Assembly (NCBI RefSeq): GCF_008691045.1
Contig: NZ_VMSO01000004.1
Location: 62,001-126,000 of the forward strand
Length of the DNA stretch: 64,000 nt
Origin: Mediterraneibacter catenae
GTDB lineage: Bacteria; Bacillota; Clostridia; Lachnospirales; Lachnospiraceae
Reading direction: 5' to 3'
A model generated the notes under the pieces. That model did not search any database. It was not told the DNA's origin and saw only the letters and a program-made list of their open reading frames with translations. The position numbers and the translations under genes are program-made. Shown piece by piece: positions 26,034-35,351 of this stretch (its first letter is position 1; each line of letters starts with the position of its first letter).

Positions 26034-26897
26034 TTATTTTGTCAGGACTTCGATACCGTTTTCTGTTACGAGTACCATATACTCAATCTGTGCGGACAGG
26101 CCGTCATCGATTGTGTACACGGTCCATCCGTTATCTTCATCTACAAAGTAATCGGGGCTGCCCTCGTTGATCATCGGCTCGATGGTGAACATCATGCCGG
26201 GTACGAGGAGCATCTCGCTTCCTTTAGGTGTTACGTAGCTTACGAACGGATCTTCGTGGAACTCAAGTCCGATGCCGTGGCCGCCGATCTCTTCGACTAC
26301 AGAGTAGCCGTTTGCCTTGGCATGTGTGTTGATCGCATCAGCGATATCACCTAAATGCCCCCAAGGTTTAGCGGCTGCAAGACCGAGTTCTACGCATTCT
26401 TCCGTGACACGGATCAGGCGTTCGGCGCGTTCAGAGATTTTTCCCATCTTGAACATACGCGATGCATCAGAAAAGTATCCGTCAACAATCGTTGACACAT
26501 CCACATTGATGATATCGCCTTCTTTCAGGATGATATTCTTATCCGGTATGCCGTGGCAGATCTCGTTATTGAGCGATGTACACACACTTTTTGGAAAGCC
26601 CTGATAATCTAAAGGAGCAGGGATTCCGCCGTGCTCTGTAGTAAACCGGTATACGATGTCATCGATCTCGGCGGTACTCATACCGATGCAAATATGTTTG
26701 GCTACTTCGTCAAGCACGGCCGTATTCAGGGCTGCGCTTGTCTTTATCTTTTCTATCTGAGCCGGTGTCTTGAGAAGTTTGCGGGTTGGAACAATCTCAC
26801 CCTTCTCTGCATGTAACAGCATTTTTTCTTCAATAGGCATGTGGCATTTTTTGTATTTTTTGCCGCTGCCGCACCAGCATAGTTCATTTCTTTCCAT
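26034..26897 (-). CDS. map: Methionine aminopeptidase type I with N-terminal SEC-C zinc motif
   Basis: A 287-residue enzyme removing N-terminal Met. Residues 7-19 form a SEC-C metal-binding motif ([13 protein letters not shown]). The catalytic domain then shows ICHGIPD (His), VDVSTIVDGYFSDASRMF (two metal-ligand Asp), GGHGIGLEFHEDP (His) and MMFTIEPM (Glu). The SEC-C extension is known from some Firmicute MetAPs and may aid ribosome or protein contacts. It lies 86 bases downstream of the DUF1015 gene on the same strand, so cotranscription is possible. Confidence 0.95.
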   Translation of the reverse strand: MERNELCWCGSGKKYKKCHMPIEEKMLLHAEKGEIVPTRKLLKTPAQIEKIKTSAALNTAVLDEVAKHICIGMSTAEIDDIVYRFTTEHGGIPAPLDYQGFPKSVCTSLNNEICHGIPDKNIILKEGDIINVDVSTIVDGYFSDASRMFKMGKISERAERLIRVTEECVELGLAAAKPWGHLGDIADAINTHAKANGYSVVEEIGGHGIGLEFHEDPFVSYVTPKGSEMLLVPGMMFTIEPMINEGSPDYFVDEDNGWTVYTIDDGLSAQIEYMVLVTENGIEVLTK

Positions 26898-26983
26898 GAA
26901 TTACATCTCCTCTAAAATAAAATTATAAAATGGCAGATTACAGACTGCCGCATGATAACAGTCTCTGGGACCTTTGTGTCAGA

Positions 26984-28219
26984 TCAGAAACGGTGGATGA
27001 ACAGTCCGCTTCGAAGTTTTGGCTCAAACCATGTAGATTTCGGCGGCATGAGCATTCCGGCATCAGCCACGGACAAGAGTTCGTCCAGTGATGTAGGATA
27101 CATAGAAAATGCAAATCCGCCGGATTCGTCGGCTGCTTCCTCGAGTGCTTTCAGTCCGCGGATTCCTCCGATAAAGCGGATGCACGGATCGGTCTTTGGA
27201 TCACTGATCCCGAAGACCGGTGACAGGATATATTCCTGAAGGACCGACACATCCAGTCTCCTGACAGGATCATCAGAATACAGCGCCGGCGAGGCGGTAA
27301 GCTGATACCAGTTTCCCTCGCAGTACAGACCGAATTCGCCTTTCCGTTCCGGACGGCAGGCTTCTTTTCCTGTCTTTCTGATCTTGAAACCACCTTTTAT
27401 CTTATCAAGAAATGAATCAAATGTACACCCATTCCTGTCTGTGACTACGCGGTTATAGTCATAGATCCGGAGTTCGTCCGACGGAAATAGAACCGAGAGA
27501 AAGAAGTTATACTCCTCGCTGCCGGAATAGCTGGGATCTGCGGCTCTTCGCATCTGACCGACCCTGACGGCGGAGGCGGCTCTATGATGGCCATCCGCGA
27601 TATATAAATGAGGGATTTCTGTAAATAAATGAGAAATGTTATCGATATATTCCCGGTTATCTATCTTCCATACCTGATGACGTATTCTGTCATCGCTGGT
27701 AAAATCATACAAAGACGGTCCGGCTTTAACTTTATCGATGATTCGGCGGAGCGCCGTGCAGGGGCGGTAAGTGAGAAAAATCGGTCCTGTCTGTGCGCTG
27801 CAGGCATCAACGTGGCGTACACGATCTTCTTCTTTGGCTGCCAGTGTATTCTCGTGTTTAAGAATCACACCGTCTGTATAGTCATCGATAGAGGCACATC
27901 CGACAAGTCCGGTCTGTGTCCTTCCATTCATGGTAAGCGCATATATATAATAACACGCAGAAGGATCTTGTATAAACGCCCTGTTTTCTATCATAGCATC
28001 AAGCGTACGGCGTGCGGTTTTGTATACTTCCGGTGAATAGATATCCGTGCCCTCGGGTAAAAGGGTTTCCGCGCGGTCGATCTTCAGGAATGATAAAGGA
28101 TTGGCTTTGACGACTTTACGGGCCTCGTCACTGCTGTACACATCATAAGGAAGCGCTGCAATCGAGGCTGCCAGATTTTCGGCCGGGCGTATTCCTTTAA
28201 ATGGACGGATGGTACTCAT
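26984..28219 (-). CDS. DUF1015 family protein
   Basis: A 411-residue cytoplasmic protein of the DUF1015 family. It begins MSTIRPFKGIRPAENLAASI and contains LPYDVYSSDEAR, YIADGHHRAASA and a C-terminal PKSTWFEPKLRSGLFIH, all family hallmarks. The His-rich GHHR motif suggests a catalytic or metal site, but the reaction is unknown; the family is sometimes linked to serine kinase-like function. AAAGGAG precedes the start. It precedes map. Confidence 0.85.
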   Translation of the reverse strand: MSTIRPFKGIRPAENLAASIAALPYDVYSSDEARKVVKANPLSFLKIDRAETLLPEGTDIYSPEVYKTARRTLDAMIENRAFIQDPSACYYIYALTMNGRTQTGLVGCASIDDYTDGVILKHENTLAAKEEDRVRHVDACSAQTGPIFLTYRPCTALRRIIDKVKAGPSLYDFTSDDRIRHQVWKIDNREYIDNISHLFTEIPHLYIADGHHRAASAVRVGQMRRAADPSYSGSEEYNFFLSVLFPSDELRIYDYNRVVTDRNGCTFDSFLDKIKGGFKIRKTGKEACRPERKGEFGLYCEGNWYQLTASPALYSDDPVRRLDVSVLQEYILSPVFGISDPKTDPCIRFIGGIRGLKALEEAADESGGFAFSMYPTSLDELLSVADAGMLMPPKSTWFEPKLRSGLFIHRF

Positions 28220-28377
28220 GAGATAATCTCCTTTTTGATAATTATGTACTTTTTACCATCGATATTTTATCACATATAAAATGGTTTTACTACCGCGTGT
28301 TTCGACAAAAAATGTTATTTTACTTGCCCGTAGGTGAAAAGTATAGTAGTATTAATATCCGAAGGAGAGATAATTTT

Positions 28378-28935
28378 ATGTGGTATTGGATCGTGATGTT
28401 TATACTCATTGCCGGCAGCATCGTGATGCTGGGAGTATCATTCAGCAGTATAAAGAAAAACAGGGCGATTGCAGATGCGCAGGAGAGCGGCGGCCGCCGG
28501 CGCAGACGGCGTAATGAAGACGAAGACGATGAATATGATATGCCTCAGAGACGGAGAAGACGTCCGGAACCGGAGGAGGAAGAACCGCCTTCACGCCGGA
28601 AGAAAAAGCGTCAGTGGAAGATTATTCTGGAAGATATCGACAGCTGGGATAAATACAGCTTTACTTTTTATGATGTGGTAGGCATCGGAAGAGGAAAAGA
28701 CGGAAGTATGTATGAAAAGTATCTTCCGATCATGGGAGATGGGAGAATATCTAAAATGCACTGTGCTATCGTTCATAGAGGCGATAAGCTCTACCTGAAA
28801 GATGAGGGATCGAGGAACGGTACTTATCTTAACGGCGAACGCATTGACCGCCCGGTTGTCATCCAGCGGGATGATGTTATCGGGATCGGGGAGACAAGAC
28901 TGGAGATTCAGAGAATTTTGAGAGAAAGTGAATAA
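28378..28935 (+). CDS. Membrane-anchored FHA-domain protein
   Basis: A 185-residue protein. A single membrane helix (residues 2-24) is followed by a highly charged linker (RRRRRRNEDEDDEYDMPQRR, then acidic and basic runs, about 35-78). A forkhead-associated domain follows at about 95-180, with VGIGRGKDGS, ISKMHCAIVH and DEGSRNGTYLNGERI, the phosphothreonine-binding loops. It likely docks phosphorylated partners at the membrane; no Ser/Thr kinase is nearby. ATG 28378 has GAAGGAGAG upstream. A terminator follows at 28946. Confidence 0.88.
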   Translation: MWYWIVMFILIAGSIVMLGVSFSSIKKNRAIADAQESGGRRRRRRNEDEDDEYDMPQRRRRRPEPEEEEPPSRRKKKRQWKIILEDIDSWDKYSFTFYDVVGIGRGKDGSMYEKYLPIMGDGRISKMHCAIVHRGDKLYLKDEGSRNGTYLNGERIDRPVVIQRDDVIGIGETRLEIQRILRESE

Positions 28936-28945
28936 AGCTACAGGT

Positions 28946-28983
28946 AATCGTCCGTATTGGAATTCAGTGCGGGCGATTTTGTT
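28946..28983 (+). terminator. Terminator after the FHA gene
   Basis: AATCGTCC pairs with GGGCGATT (one G-T pair), followed by TTGTT. Confidence 0.65.
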
Positions 28984-29094
28984 ACATCAGGGGATACGGT
29001 TTTTGTATACTTTGACGGCTGCATGTGACGGGAACGGATTATATCTGCGCTGCATATAATAGCCATATAATGTCTCCGTGGGAGTGAATACGTT

Positions 29095-29547
29095 ATGGAC
29101 ACAAAAATGCCTTATTATATGGCGTATCCAATGCCATTTTCCTATGACGATGAGAGAACAGAGTGTATGGATTATGAATATCTCAAAAGTATGTATCCCG
29201 ATGCGGCGAAACGCATTATGCCTTATGTGGAGGAAGAATGTGACCGGATGGAGTATGAAAACAGTATGGTATATGATGAATATCCGGATAAACTGCAGCT
29301 TAAACTGATGTGTAGAAGAGTGTATGATAATGTCAGAAAGCATGAGAGAATGTTTTATGAAGATGAAGACCAGCGGATAAGCGAAGGAAACACCGAAGGA
29401 GAGAAAATCAGCGCGACTGTACGTGAACGCGGCAGGAACAGAGACAACAGTCCTGCATCACTGCGCGATTTTATTGAAGTGATGCTTTATCAGGAACTTT
29501 ATAAGCGCAGATGTGATCATCGGAGAAGATGCAGGCGATTTTACTAA
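29095..29547 (+). CDS. Small charged protein of unknown function
   Basis: A 150-residue protein rich in Tyr, Met, Asp, Glu and Arg. The conserved-looking core is YPDAAKRIMPYVEEECDRME, then MVYDEYPDKLQLKLMCRRVY; the C-terminus (RRCDHRRRCRRFY) is strongly basic. I recall similar proteins only from Lachnospiraceae and relatives and know no function. There is no membrane segment or signal peptide. It lies between the FHA gene and shikimate kinase, in the same direction. Confidence 0.7.
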   Translation: MDTKMPYYMAYPMPFSYDDERTECMDYEYLKSMYPDAAKRIMPYVEEECDRMEYENSMVYDEYPDKLQLKLMCRRVYDNVRKHERMFYEDEDQRISEGNTEGEKISATVRERGRNRDNSPASLRDFIEVMLYQELYKRRCDHRRRCRRFY

Positions 29548-29624
29548 TCAGACAATTCATGGTACAATGATTGCGCAGAGAGTAAGATGATGTGAAAATA
29601 CGAGATAAAAAGAGAGAATAAGTT

Positions 29625-30185
29625 ATGAAGAAAAATATAGTATTTATTGGTATGCCGGCGGTAGGTAAGAGTACGGTCGGCATAGTTGTGGCAAAACGGT
29701 TGGGCATGCGTTTTATTGATACAGATCTTCTGATCCAGGAACAGGAAGGCAAACTGCTGCGGGAAATTATCGCAGAAAAAGGTGAGGAAGGATTTCTGGA
29801 GATAGAGAATCAAGTGAATGCTTCGGTAAAAGCTCAAAATTCCGTGATATCACCCGGCGGTAGTGTGATCTACTGTAAAGATGCGATGAAGCATTACAAA
29901 AAAATCGGAACGATAGTATATTTAAAAGCTTCTTATCAGACAATAAAAAGGAGAATCAGAAATCCTAAAAAACGCGGTGTAGTGCTTAAGGAAGGACAGT
30001 CGCTGCGGGATCTCTATTATGAGCGCGTACCGTATTTTGAAAAATATGCTGATATAACTGTGTGTGAAGACGGATGCCGTATAGAAGATACGATAAAAAA
30101 TGTATTAAATGCAGTAAAAAAATATAGAAAAACGACGGAATTCAGGAAAAAACTTGACAATGAAGCAAAAAGGAAACTAAAATAA
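29625..30185 (+). CDS. aroK: Shikimate kinase-like protein
   Basis: A 186-residue P-loop kinase. Walker A is GMPAVGKST at residues 9-17. The shikimate-binding Asp lies in FIDTDLLI, and SPGGSVIYCKDAMKHY matches the GGG-containing substrate loop. It would phosphorylate shikimate in aromatic amino-acid synthesis. The lid (RNPKKRGVVL) and the basic C-terminal tail (EFRKKLDNEAKRKLK) are a little unusual, so a related small kinase is possible. No other aro genes are adjacent. Confidence 0.8.
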   Translation: MKKNIVFIGMPAVGKSTVGIVVAKRLGMRFIDTDLLIQEQEGKLLREIIAEKGEEGFLEIENQVNASVKAQNSVISPGGSVIYCKDAMKHYKKIGTIVYLKASYQTIKRRIRNPKKRGVVLKEGQSLRDLYYERVPYFEKYADITVCEDGCRIEDTIKNVLNAVKKYRKTTEFRKKLDNEAKRKLK

Positions 30186-30342
30186 GAATTTGGACCGGGG
30201 AAATCCTGTGGAACCGCGGTGAAAAAGCAATTTTAAATTAAAGGATTTTATGATATAATAATTGCGCAAAGCGCAAACGACAGACATTAAGATACAGAGG
30301 GGAAATACAAATAAGATAATAAGATTGAGGTCGAGGTGCAAA

Positions 30343-31635
30343 ATGGAGCAATATATAATTAAGGGCGGCAATCCGCTTGTGGGAGAAGTGGAAATCGGCG
30401 GCGCTAAAAATGCAGCGCTCGCTATTCTGGCAGCGGCGATCATGACGAATGAGACAGTTCTGATCGAGAATCTGCCGGATGTCAATGACATTAATGTAAT
30501 GCTGGAGGCAATCAGCGAGATTGGCGCGGTGGTCCAGCGCATTGACAGACATACAGTCAAGATTAACGGAAGCACAATAGGGGATTTCAGCATTGAATAC
30601 GATTATATCAAGAAGATAAGGGCATCGTATTATTTGCTCGGAGCCCTTCTGGGAAAATATAAGCGTGCGGAAGTAGCTCTTCCAGGCGGATGTAATATCG
30701 GCAGCAGACCGATCGATCAGCATTTGAAAGGATTTCGTGCGCTTGGGGCGGATGTTGATATTGAGCACGGAAAGATTGTGGCTGAGGCAGAATATCTGCG
30801 CGGCACACATCTGTATTTCGATGTTGTGAGTGTAGGCGCGACGATCAATGTGATGATGGCGGCAGCCATGTCCGAGGGTCTGACCATTATGGAAAATGTG
30901 GCGAAAGAGCCTCATGTTGTCGACGTTGCAAACTTCCTGAACAGTATGGGCGCAAATATCAGAGGTGCGGGAACAGATGTGATCAAGATCAGAGGAGTGC
31001 ATTCTCTGCATAAGACAGAATATTCCATTATTCCGGATCAGATAGAGGCGGGAACGTTTATGTTTGCTGCTGCGGCGACAAAGGGAGACGTAACGGTCAT
31101 GAACGTTATTCCGAAGCATCTCGATGCAACGATATCCAAGCTCATAGATATCGGCTGCGAAGTTGAGGAATTTGATGATGCGGTGCGTGTGGTGGCAAAA
31201 GGACGCCTGAGAAGCACACAGGTGAAGACTCTTCCGTATCCGGGCTATCCGACAGACATGCAGCCCCAGATCGGCGTAGTCCTTGCGCTGGCAAAAGGCA
31301 CGAGTACTATCACGGAAAGCATTTTCGAGAACCGTTTTAAATATCTTGGTGAGCTGGCACGCATGGGCGCACAGGCAAAAGTGGAAGGTAACTCTGCAAC
31401 GATTGAAGGAATAGAGAAATTCTCCGGAGCAAGAGTGAGCGCACCTGACCTGAGAGCCGGCGCGGCTTTGTGTATTGCAGGGCTTGCAGCAGATGGAATC
31501 ACGATCGTAGACGATATCGTCTATATTCAGAGAGGATATGAGCGGTTTGAGGAAAAGCTCAGAAGTCTCGGCGGCATGATTGAAAAAGTAACAAATGAGA
31601 AGGAAATTCAGAAATTTAAACTTAAGGTAGGATAA
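30343..31635 (+). CDS. murA: UDP-N-acetylglucosamine 1-carboxyvinyltransferase
   Basis: A 430-residue enzyme for the first committed step of peptidoglycan synthesis. It starts MEQYIIKGGNPLVGEVEIGG with GAKNAALAIL. The PEP/fosfomycin-target Cys117 lies in LPGGCNIGSRPIDQH. ATG 30343 has GAGGTGCAA upstream and gives the standard N-terminus; a longer in-frame start at 30262 has no support. Cys at the active site predicts fosfomycin sensitivity of this enzyme. Firmicutes often carry two murA genes; which copy this is cannot be told. Confidence 0.95.
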   Translation: MEQYIIKGGNPLVGEVEIGGAKNAALAILAAAIMTNETVLIENLPDVNDINVMLEAISEIGAVVQRIDRHTVKINGSTIGDFSIEYDYIKKIRASYYLLGALLGKYKRAEVALPGGCNIGSRPIDQHLKGFRALGADVDIEHGKIVAEAEYLRGTHLYFDVVSVGATINVMMAAAMSEGLTIMENVAKEPHVVDVANFLNSMGANIRGAGTDVIKIRGVHSLHKTEYSIIPDQIEAGTFMFAAAATKGDVTVMNVIPKHLDATISKLIDIGCEVEEFDDAVRVVAKGRLRSTQVKTLPYPGYPTDMQPQIGVVLALAKGTSTITESIFENRFKYLGELARMGAQAKVEGNSATIEGIEKFSGARVSAPDLRAGAALCIAGLAADGITIVDDIVYIQRGYERFEEKLRSLGGMIEKVTNEKEIQKFKLKVG

Positions 31636-31652
31636 AAAATCTATAAATTCTA

Positions 31653-31681
31653 TTGACATTTCAGCATATACGCTGTAAAGT
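31653..31681 (+). promoter_or_regulatory. Promoter for the SAM-riboswitch/metK unit
   Basis: TTGACA at 31653-31658 and TAAAGT at 31676-31681, 17-base spacer, about 30 bases upstream of the riboswitch. Confidence 0.7.
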
Positions 31682-31715
31682 TCTTTACTGGAACAAAACT
31701 AAATTATAGAAACTT

Positions 31716-31815
31716 TCTCTTATTCAGAGCAGTGGAGATACAAAGGATCTGTGAAGCTGCGGCAACCCCTTACATGGAAGGTGCCAACCTGAGCGAGTGA
31801 TCGAACAATAAGAGG
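31716..31815 (+). ncRNA. SAM-I (S-box) riboswitch
   Basis: P1 is formed by CTCTTATT (31717-31724) and AATAAGAG (31807-31814). Between them are the S-box core segments AGAGCAGTGGAG, GAAGCTGCGGCAACC, GGAAGGTGCCAACCTGAGC and GATCGAACA. A terminator hairpin follows at 31834-31866, so SAM binding should favour termination and switch metK off. Confidence 0.93.
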
Positions 31816-31833
31816 ATTGTAGCGATAGATATC

Positions 31834-31866
31834 GGCAGTCCGCTTTGCGGACTGCCTTCTTTATTT
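31834..31866 (+). terminator. Riboswitch expression-platform terminator
   Basis: GGCAGTCCGC-TTT-GCGGACTGCC followed by TTCTTTATTT, 18 bases after the S-box P1. Confidence 0.9.
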
Positions 31867-31877
31867 CCGTCTGGCAA

Positions 31878-32054
31878 GGATTGCCTGCGCCGGAAGAATT
31901 TCGACGGATGCCGTGCTTGCACGGCAGGGCGGAGAAATCTTCCGGGATAGGCAGGCTGCCCGCGACCGAGATGAAACGGAGTGGAATCGAGGTCTGCGCA
32001 GGCAATCCGAAAAAAAGGCCTGCGCCGGAAGAATTTCGACGGACGCCGTGCTAA
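31878..32054. repeat. Palindromic repeat element between riboswitch terminator and metK
   Basis: GGATTGCCTGCGC near 31880 is mirrored by GCGCAGGCAATCC near 32000. Inside, CCGGAAGA-ATTTC pairs with GAAAT-CTTCCGG and TGCCGTGC with GCACGGCA. After it, the block GCCTGCGCCGGAAGAATTTC is repeated directly at about 32020. Part of the interior resembles 9222-9275. Confidence 0.7.
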
Positions 32055-32122
32055 TGTATGACGGACAATCCCAAGGAGAAAGTTAAACCGGAATTTCGGT
32101 ATGCAGAGAGGAGTTTTATCGT

Positions 32123-33310
32123 ATGGAGAAATTATTATTTACGTCTGAGTCAGTTACCGAGGGACATCCGGACAAGATGTGCGACCAGATTTCTGACGCC
32201 ATCCTGGATGCTCTTATGGAGCAGGATCCCATGAGCCGCGTTGCGTGCGAGACGTGCTGTACCACAGGTATGGTAATGGTCATGGGAGAGATTACTACAA
32301 AGGCCTATGTGGATATCCCGAAGATTGTGCGCGACACAGTCCGTGAGATCGGATACACTAGAGGAAAATTCGGATTCGATGCGGACACCTGCGGCGTGAT
32401 CACAACGATCGATGAGCAGTCTGCAGATATTGCACTGGGAGTTGACAAGGCTCTGGAGGCAAAGGAACATACAATGTCGGAGGATGATATTGAGGCGATT
32501 GGAGCCGGGGATCAGGGAATGATGTTCGGCTATGCATCCGATGAGACAGAAGAGTATATGCCTTATCCGATTGCAATGGCGCATAAACTGGCGCGTCAGC
32601 TTACAAAAGTGAGAAAAGACGGTACACTGCCGTATCTTCGTCCGGACGGAAAGACACAGGTGACGGTAGAGTATGATGAAAATCATATGCCGAAGCGCCT
32701 GGATGCGGTTGTCCTTTCCACACAGCATGATCCGGATGTGACGCAGGAGAAGATCCATGCGGATATTAAGAAATATGTTTTCGATGAGATCATCCCGGCC
32801 GATATGGTAGATGACGACACGAAGTTCTTCATCAATCCGACAGGAAGATTCGTCATCGGCGGCCCCCACGGCGACAGCGGACTGACGGGACGTAAGATCA
32901 TTGTTGATACATACGGCGGCATGGCACGCCACGGCGGCGGCGCATTTTCCGGAAAGGACTGCACAAAGGTGGACCGCTCCGCAGCATATGCGGCGCGTTA
33001 TGCGGCCAAGAATATTGTCGCTGCGGGACTGGCAAAACGCTGTGAGATCCAGCTTTCCTATGCCATTGGCGTGGCTCAGCCTACATCAATCTCTGTAGAT
33101 ACATTCGGTACAGGTAAAGTTTCCGATTCTCAGCTTGTTGAGATCCTGCGGGAAAACTTTGATTTCCGTCCGGCAGGGATTATAAGAATGCTCGGTCTGC
33201 GCAGACCGATTTACAAGCAGACGGCGGCGTACGGACACTTCGGGCGCACGGATCTGGATCTTCCGTGGGAGAAACTGGATAAGGTTGACGAGCTTAAGAA
33301 ATATTTGTAA
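32123..33310 (+). CDS. metK: S-adenosylmethionine synthetase
   Basis: A 395-residue enzyme making SAM from Met and ATP. The N-terminus [22 protein letters not shown] includes the ATP/metal-binding His and Asp. [12 protein letters not shown] and [18 protein letters not shown] carry other catalytic lysines and aspartates. AGAGAGGAG precedes the start. Expression is under the SAM-I riboswitch at 31716, giving product feedback. A terminator follows at 33332. Confidence 0.97.
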   Translation: MEKLLFTSESVTEGHPDKMCDQISDAILDALMEQDPMSRVACETCCTTGMVMVMGEITTKAYVDIPKIVRDTVREIGYTRGKFGFDADTCGVITTIDEQSADIALGVDKALEAKEHTMSEDDIEAIGAGDQGMMFGYASDETEEYMPYPIAMAHKLARQLTKVRKDGTLPYLRPDGKTQVTVEYDENHMPKRLDAVVLSTQHDPDVTQEKIHADIKKYVFDEIIPADMVDDDTKFFINPTGRFVIGGPHGDSGLTGRKIIVDTYGGMARHGGGAFSGKDCTKVDRSAAYAARYAAKNIVAAGLAKRCEIQLSYAIGVAQPTSISVDTFGTGKVSDSQLVEILRENFDFRPAGIIRMLGLRRPIYKQTAAYGHFGRTDLDLPWEKLDKVDELKKYL

Positions 33311-33331
33311 AATATTCTGATAATAGTCGTC

Positions 33332-33374
33332 AAAAGTACCGGGTACTTTTGTAAGGGTGCCCGGTACTTTTTAT
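33332..33374 (+). terminator. Intrinsic terminator after metK
   Basis: AAAAGTACCGGGTAC pairs with GCCCGGTACTTTT, ending in T5. Confidence 0.85.
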
Positions 33375-33429
33375 ACAACAGGGAAATCAAAGCGGACCTG
33401 TTTAACGAGTCCTGGGAAAGGAGTGTTCG

Positions 33430-34485
33430 ATGAAACTCAGAACAAAACTGGTTATTGTATTCCTGGCGGTCATGATTCTTCCGATGATATTTATGACAGT
33501 TGCCGTAAACACCATCGGAACCGGTGAAGCAAACGAGATCCAGCAGCTGTACATGATTCTTGTATGTATAACAACGGGGCTGCTTATATACTGGATCTAT
33601 CGTTCGGTATCTGTTCCTCTGACCAAGCTGCAGAAAGCGGCGCGCAATATCAAAGAAGGAAATCTGGATTTTGAGATCAGGCAGGAGTCTGACGACGAGA
33701 TCGGACAGCTTTGTCAGGATTTTGAGGAGATGCGCCTGCGGCTGAAAGCAAATGCAGAAGAAAAGGTTCAGTTCGACAGGGAAAATAAAGAGCTCATCAG
33801 TAATATTTCCCATGATCTTAAGACCCCGATCACTGCCATTAAAGGTTATGTAGAGGGAATCATGGACGGAGTGGCAGATACGCCGGAAAAGATGGACAGA
33901 TATATCAAGACCATATATAATAAGGCTAATGAGATGGATCTGCTTATCAATGAGCTGACGCTGTATTCCAAGATAGATACCAACAGGATCCCGTATAATT
34001 TTGCCACGATCTCCGCGAAAGAGTATTTCGAGGACTGCGCGGAGGATCTTCATATGGAGCTGGAGGCGAAAGGGGTATCTTTCAGCTACCGCAATGCTAT
34101 GGAGGAAGACTCTAAGGTGATCGTAGATCCGGAGCAGCTCAGGAGAGTCATCAACAACATTGTGTCAAATTCCCTGAAATATATGGATAAACCTAAGGGA
34201 AAGATCACGATGGAGGTAAAGGATGTGGGAGATTTTGTCCAGATCGAACTGGGCGACAATGGAAAGGGAATTGCGTCAAAAGATCTGCCATATATCTTTG
34301 ACAGATTTTACCGTACGGACGCATCGAGAAATTCGTCTAAAGGCGGCAGCGGCATAGGACTTTCTATTGTGAAGAAAATCGTCGAGGAGCACGGAGGCAA
34401 TATCTGGGCCACCAGTGAAGAGGGCGCTGGTACGACAATGTATTTTGTAATCAGAAAATATCAGGAGGTACCGATTGATGAGTAA
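33430..34485 (+). CDS. Sensor histidine kinase with minimal sensing region
   Basis: A 351-residue kinase. Two membrane helices (about 7-27 and 38-57) are separated by only about ten residues, so there is almost no extracellular sensor. A HAMP-like region follows (RSVSVPLTKLQKAARNIKEG), then HisKA with phospho-acceptor His128 in ISHDLKTPITAI. The ATPase domain has NNIVSNSLKYM (N box), DNGKGI (G1) and GSGIGLSIVKKI (G2). It overlaps its response regulator by 8 bases. A short-loop sensor suggests intramembrane sensing of envelope stress; that is inference. Confidence 0.93.
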   Translation: MKLRTKLVIVFLAVMILPMIFMTVAVNTIGTGEANEIQQLYMILVCITTGLLIYWIYRSVSVPLTKLQKAARNIKEGNLDFEIRQESDDEIGQLCQDFEEMRLRLKANAEEKVQFDRENKELISNISHDLKTPITAIKGYVEGIMDGVADTPEKMDRYIKTIYNKANEMDLLINELTLYSKIDTNRIPYNFATISAKEYFEDCAEDLHMELEAKGVSFSYRNAMEEDSKVIVDPEQLRRVINNIVSNSLKYMDKPKGKITMEVKDVGDFVQIELGDNGKGIASKDLPYIFDRFYRTDASRNSSKGGSGIGLSIVKKIVEEHGGNIWATSEEGAGTTMYFVIRKYQEVPIDE

Positions 34486-35170
34486 GCGTATTTTGATTGT
34501 GGAAGACGAGGAGAGCATCGCAGATCTTGAGAAAGATTATCTGGAACTTAGCAGCTTTGAAGTGGAAGTGGCAAATGACGGAGAAACCGGACTTAAAAAA
34601 GGTCTTGAGGGTGATTTTGACCTGATCATTCTTGATCTGATGCTTCCCGGCGTGGACGGGTTCGAGATCTGCCGTCAGATCAGAGACAGGAAGAACACGC
34701 CGATTATTATGGTGTCGGCTAAGAAGGACGATATCGACAAGATAAGAGGACTGGGGCTTGGCGCAGATGATTATATGACAAAACCGTTCAGTCCGAGCGA
34801 GCTGGTGGCGCGTGTAAAAGCTCATCTGGCAAGATATGAGAGACTGATCGGAAGCAATGTAGAAGAGAATAAAGTCATAGAGATCCGTGGCCTGAAGATA
34901 GACACAACGGCGCGGCGCGTGTGGGTGAACGGCGAGGAGAGGTCGTTTACCACAAAGGAATTTGACCTTCTGACATTTCTTGCAGGGCACCCGAACCATG
35001 TATACACGAAGGAAGAGCTTTTCCGCGAGATTTGGGATATGGAGTCCATCGGTGATATTGCAACGGTAACAGTGCATATCAAGAAGATCAGAGAGAAAAT
35101 AGAGTACGATACATCACATCCGCAGTATATCGAGACAATCTGGGGTGTGGGATACCGGTTTAAAGTATAA
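34478..35170 (+). CDS. OmpR/PhoB-family response regulator
   Basis: A 230-residue regulator. The receiver domain has acidic residues in VEDEES, phospho-acceptor Asp53 in LIILDLMLPG, and Lys in YMTKPFSPSEL. The C-terminal winged helix ends ETIWGVGYRFKV. ATG 34478 has AGGAGG nine bases upstream; a TTG three bases earlier is less likely. It is coupled to the preceding kinase. A terminator follows at 35190. Confidence 0.95.
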   Translation: MSKRILIVEDEESIADLEKDYLELSSFEVEVANDGETGLKKGLEGDFDLIILDLMLPGVDGFEICRQIRDRKNTPIIMVSAKKDDIDKIRGLGLGADDYMTKPFSPSELVARVKAHLARYERLIGSNVEENKVIEIRGLKIDTTARRVWVNGEERSFTTKEFDLLTFLAGHPNHVYTKEELFREIWDMESIGDIATVTVHIKKIREKIEYDTSHPQYIETIWGVGYRFKV

Positions 35171-35189
35171 ACAAAAACAGAACAGACAT

Positions 35190-35236
35190 CTGCCGTTCGG
35201 CGATACCAGTCAGGTATAGCCGGGCGGTTTTTTATT
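35190..35236 (+). terminator. Terminator after the two-component pair
   Basis: GCCGTTCGGCGATACC pairs imperfectly with GGTATAGCCGGGCGG, followed by TTTTTT. Confidence 0.75.
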
Positions 35237-35351
35237 TAGCAGGAAACTTCCGATGATTTGTAACAGTTTATGTCAGACAGATGTTATATTAGTAGAAGAA
35301 GCAATATACAGGAAGGGAAGATAAGCGTTAACAGACAAAGGGGGTGAGGGC

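Noticed and set aside
30238-31659. A 473-codon open frame antisense to murA.
   Set aside because: Rich in Cys, His and Arg with no motif; it is the shadow of the murA coding frame.
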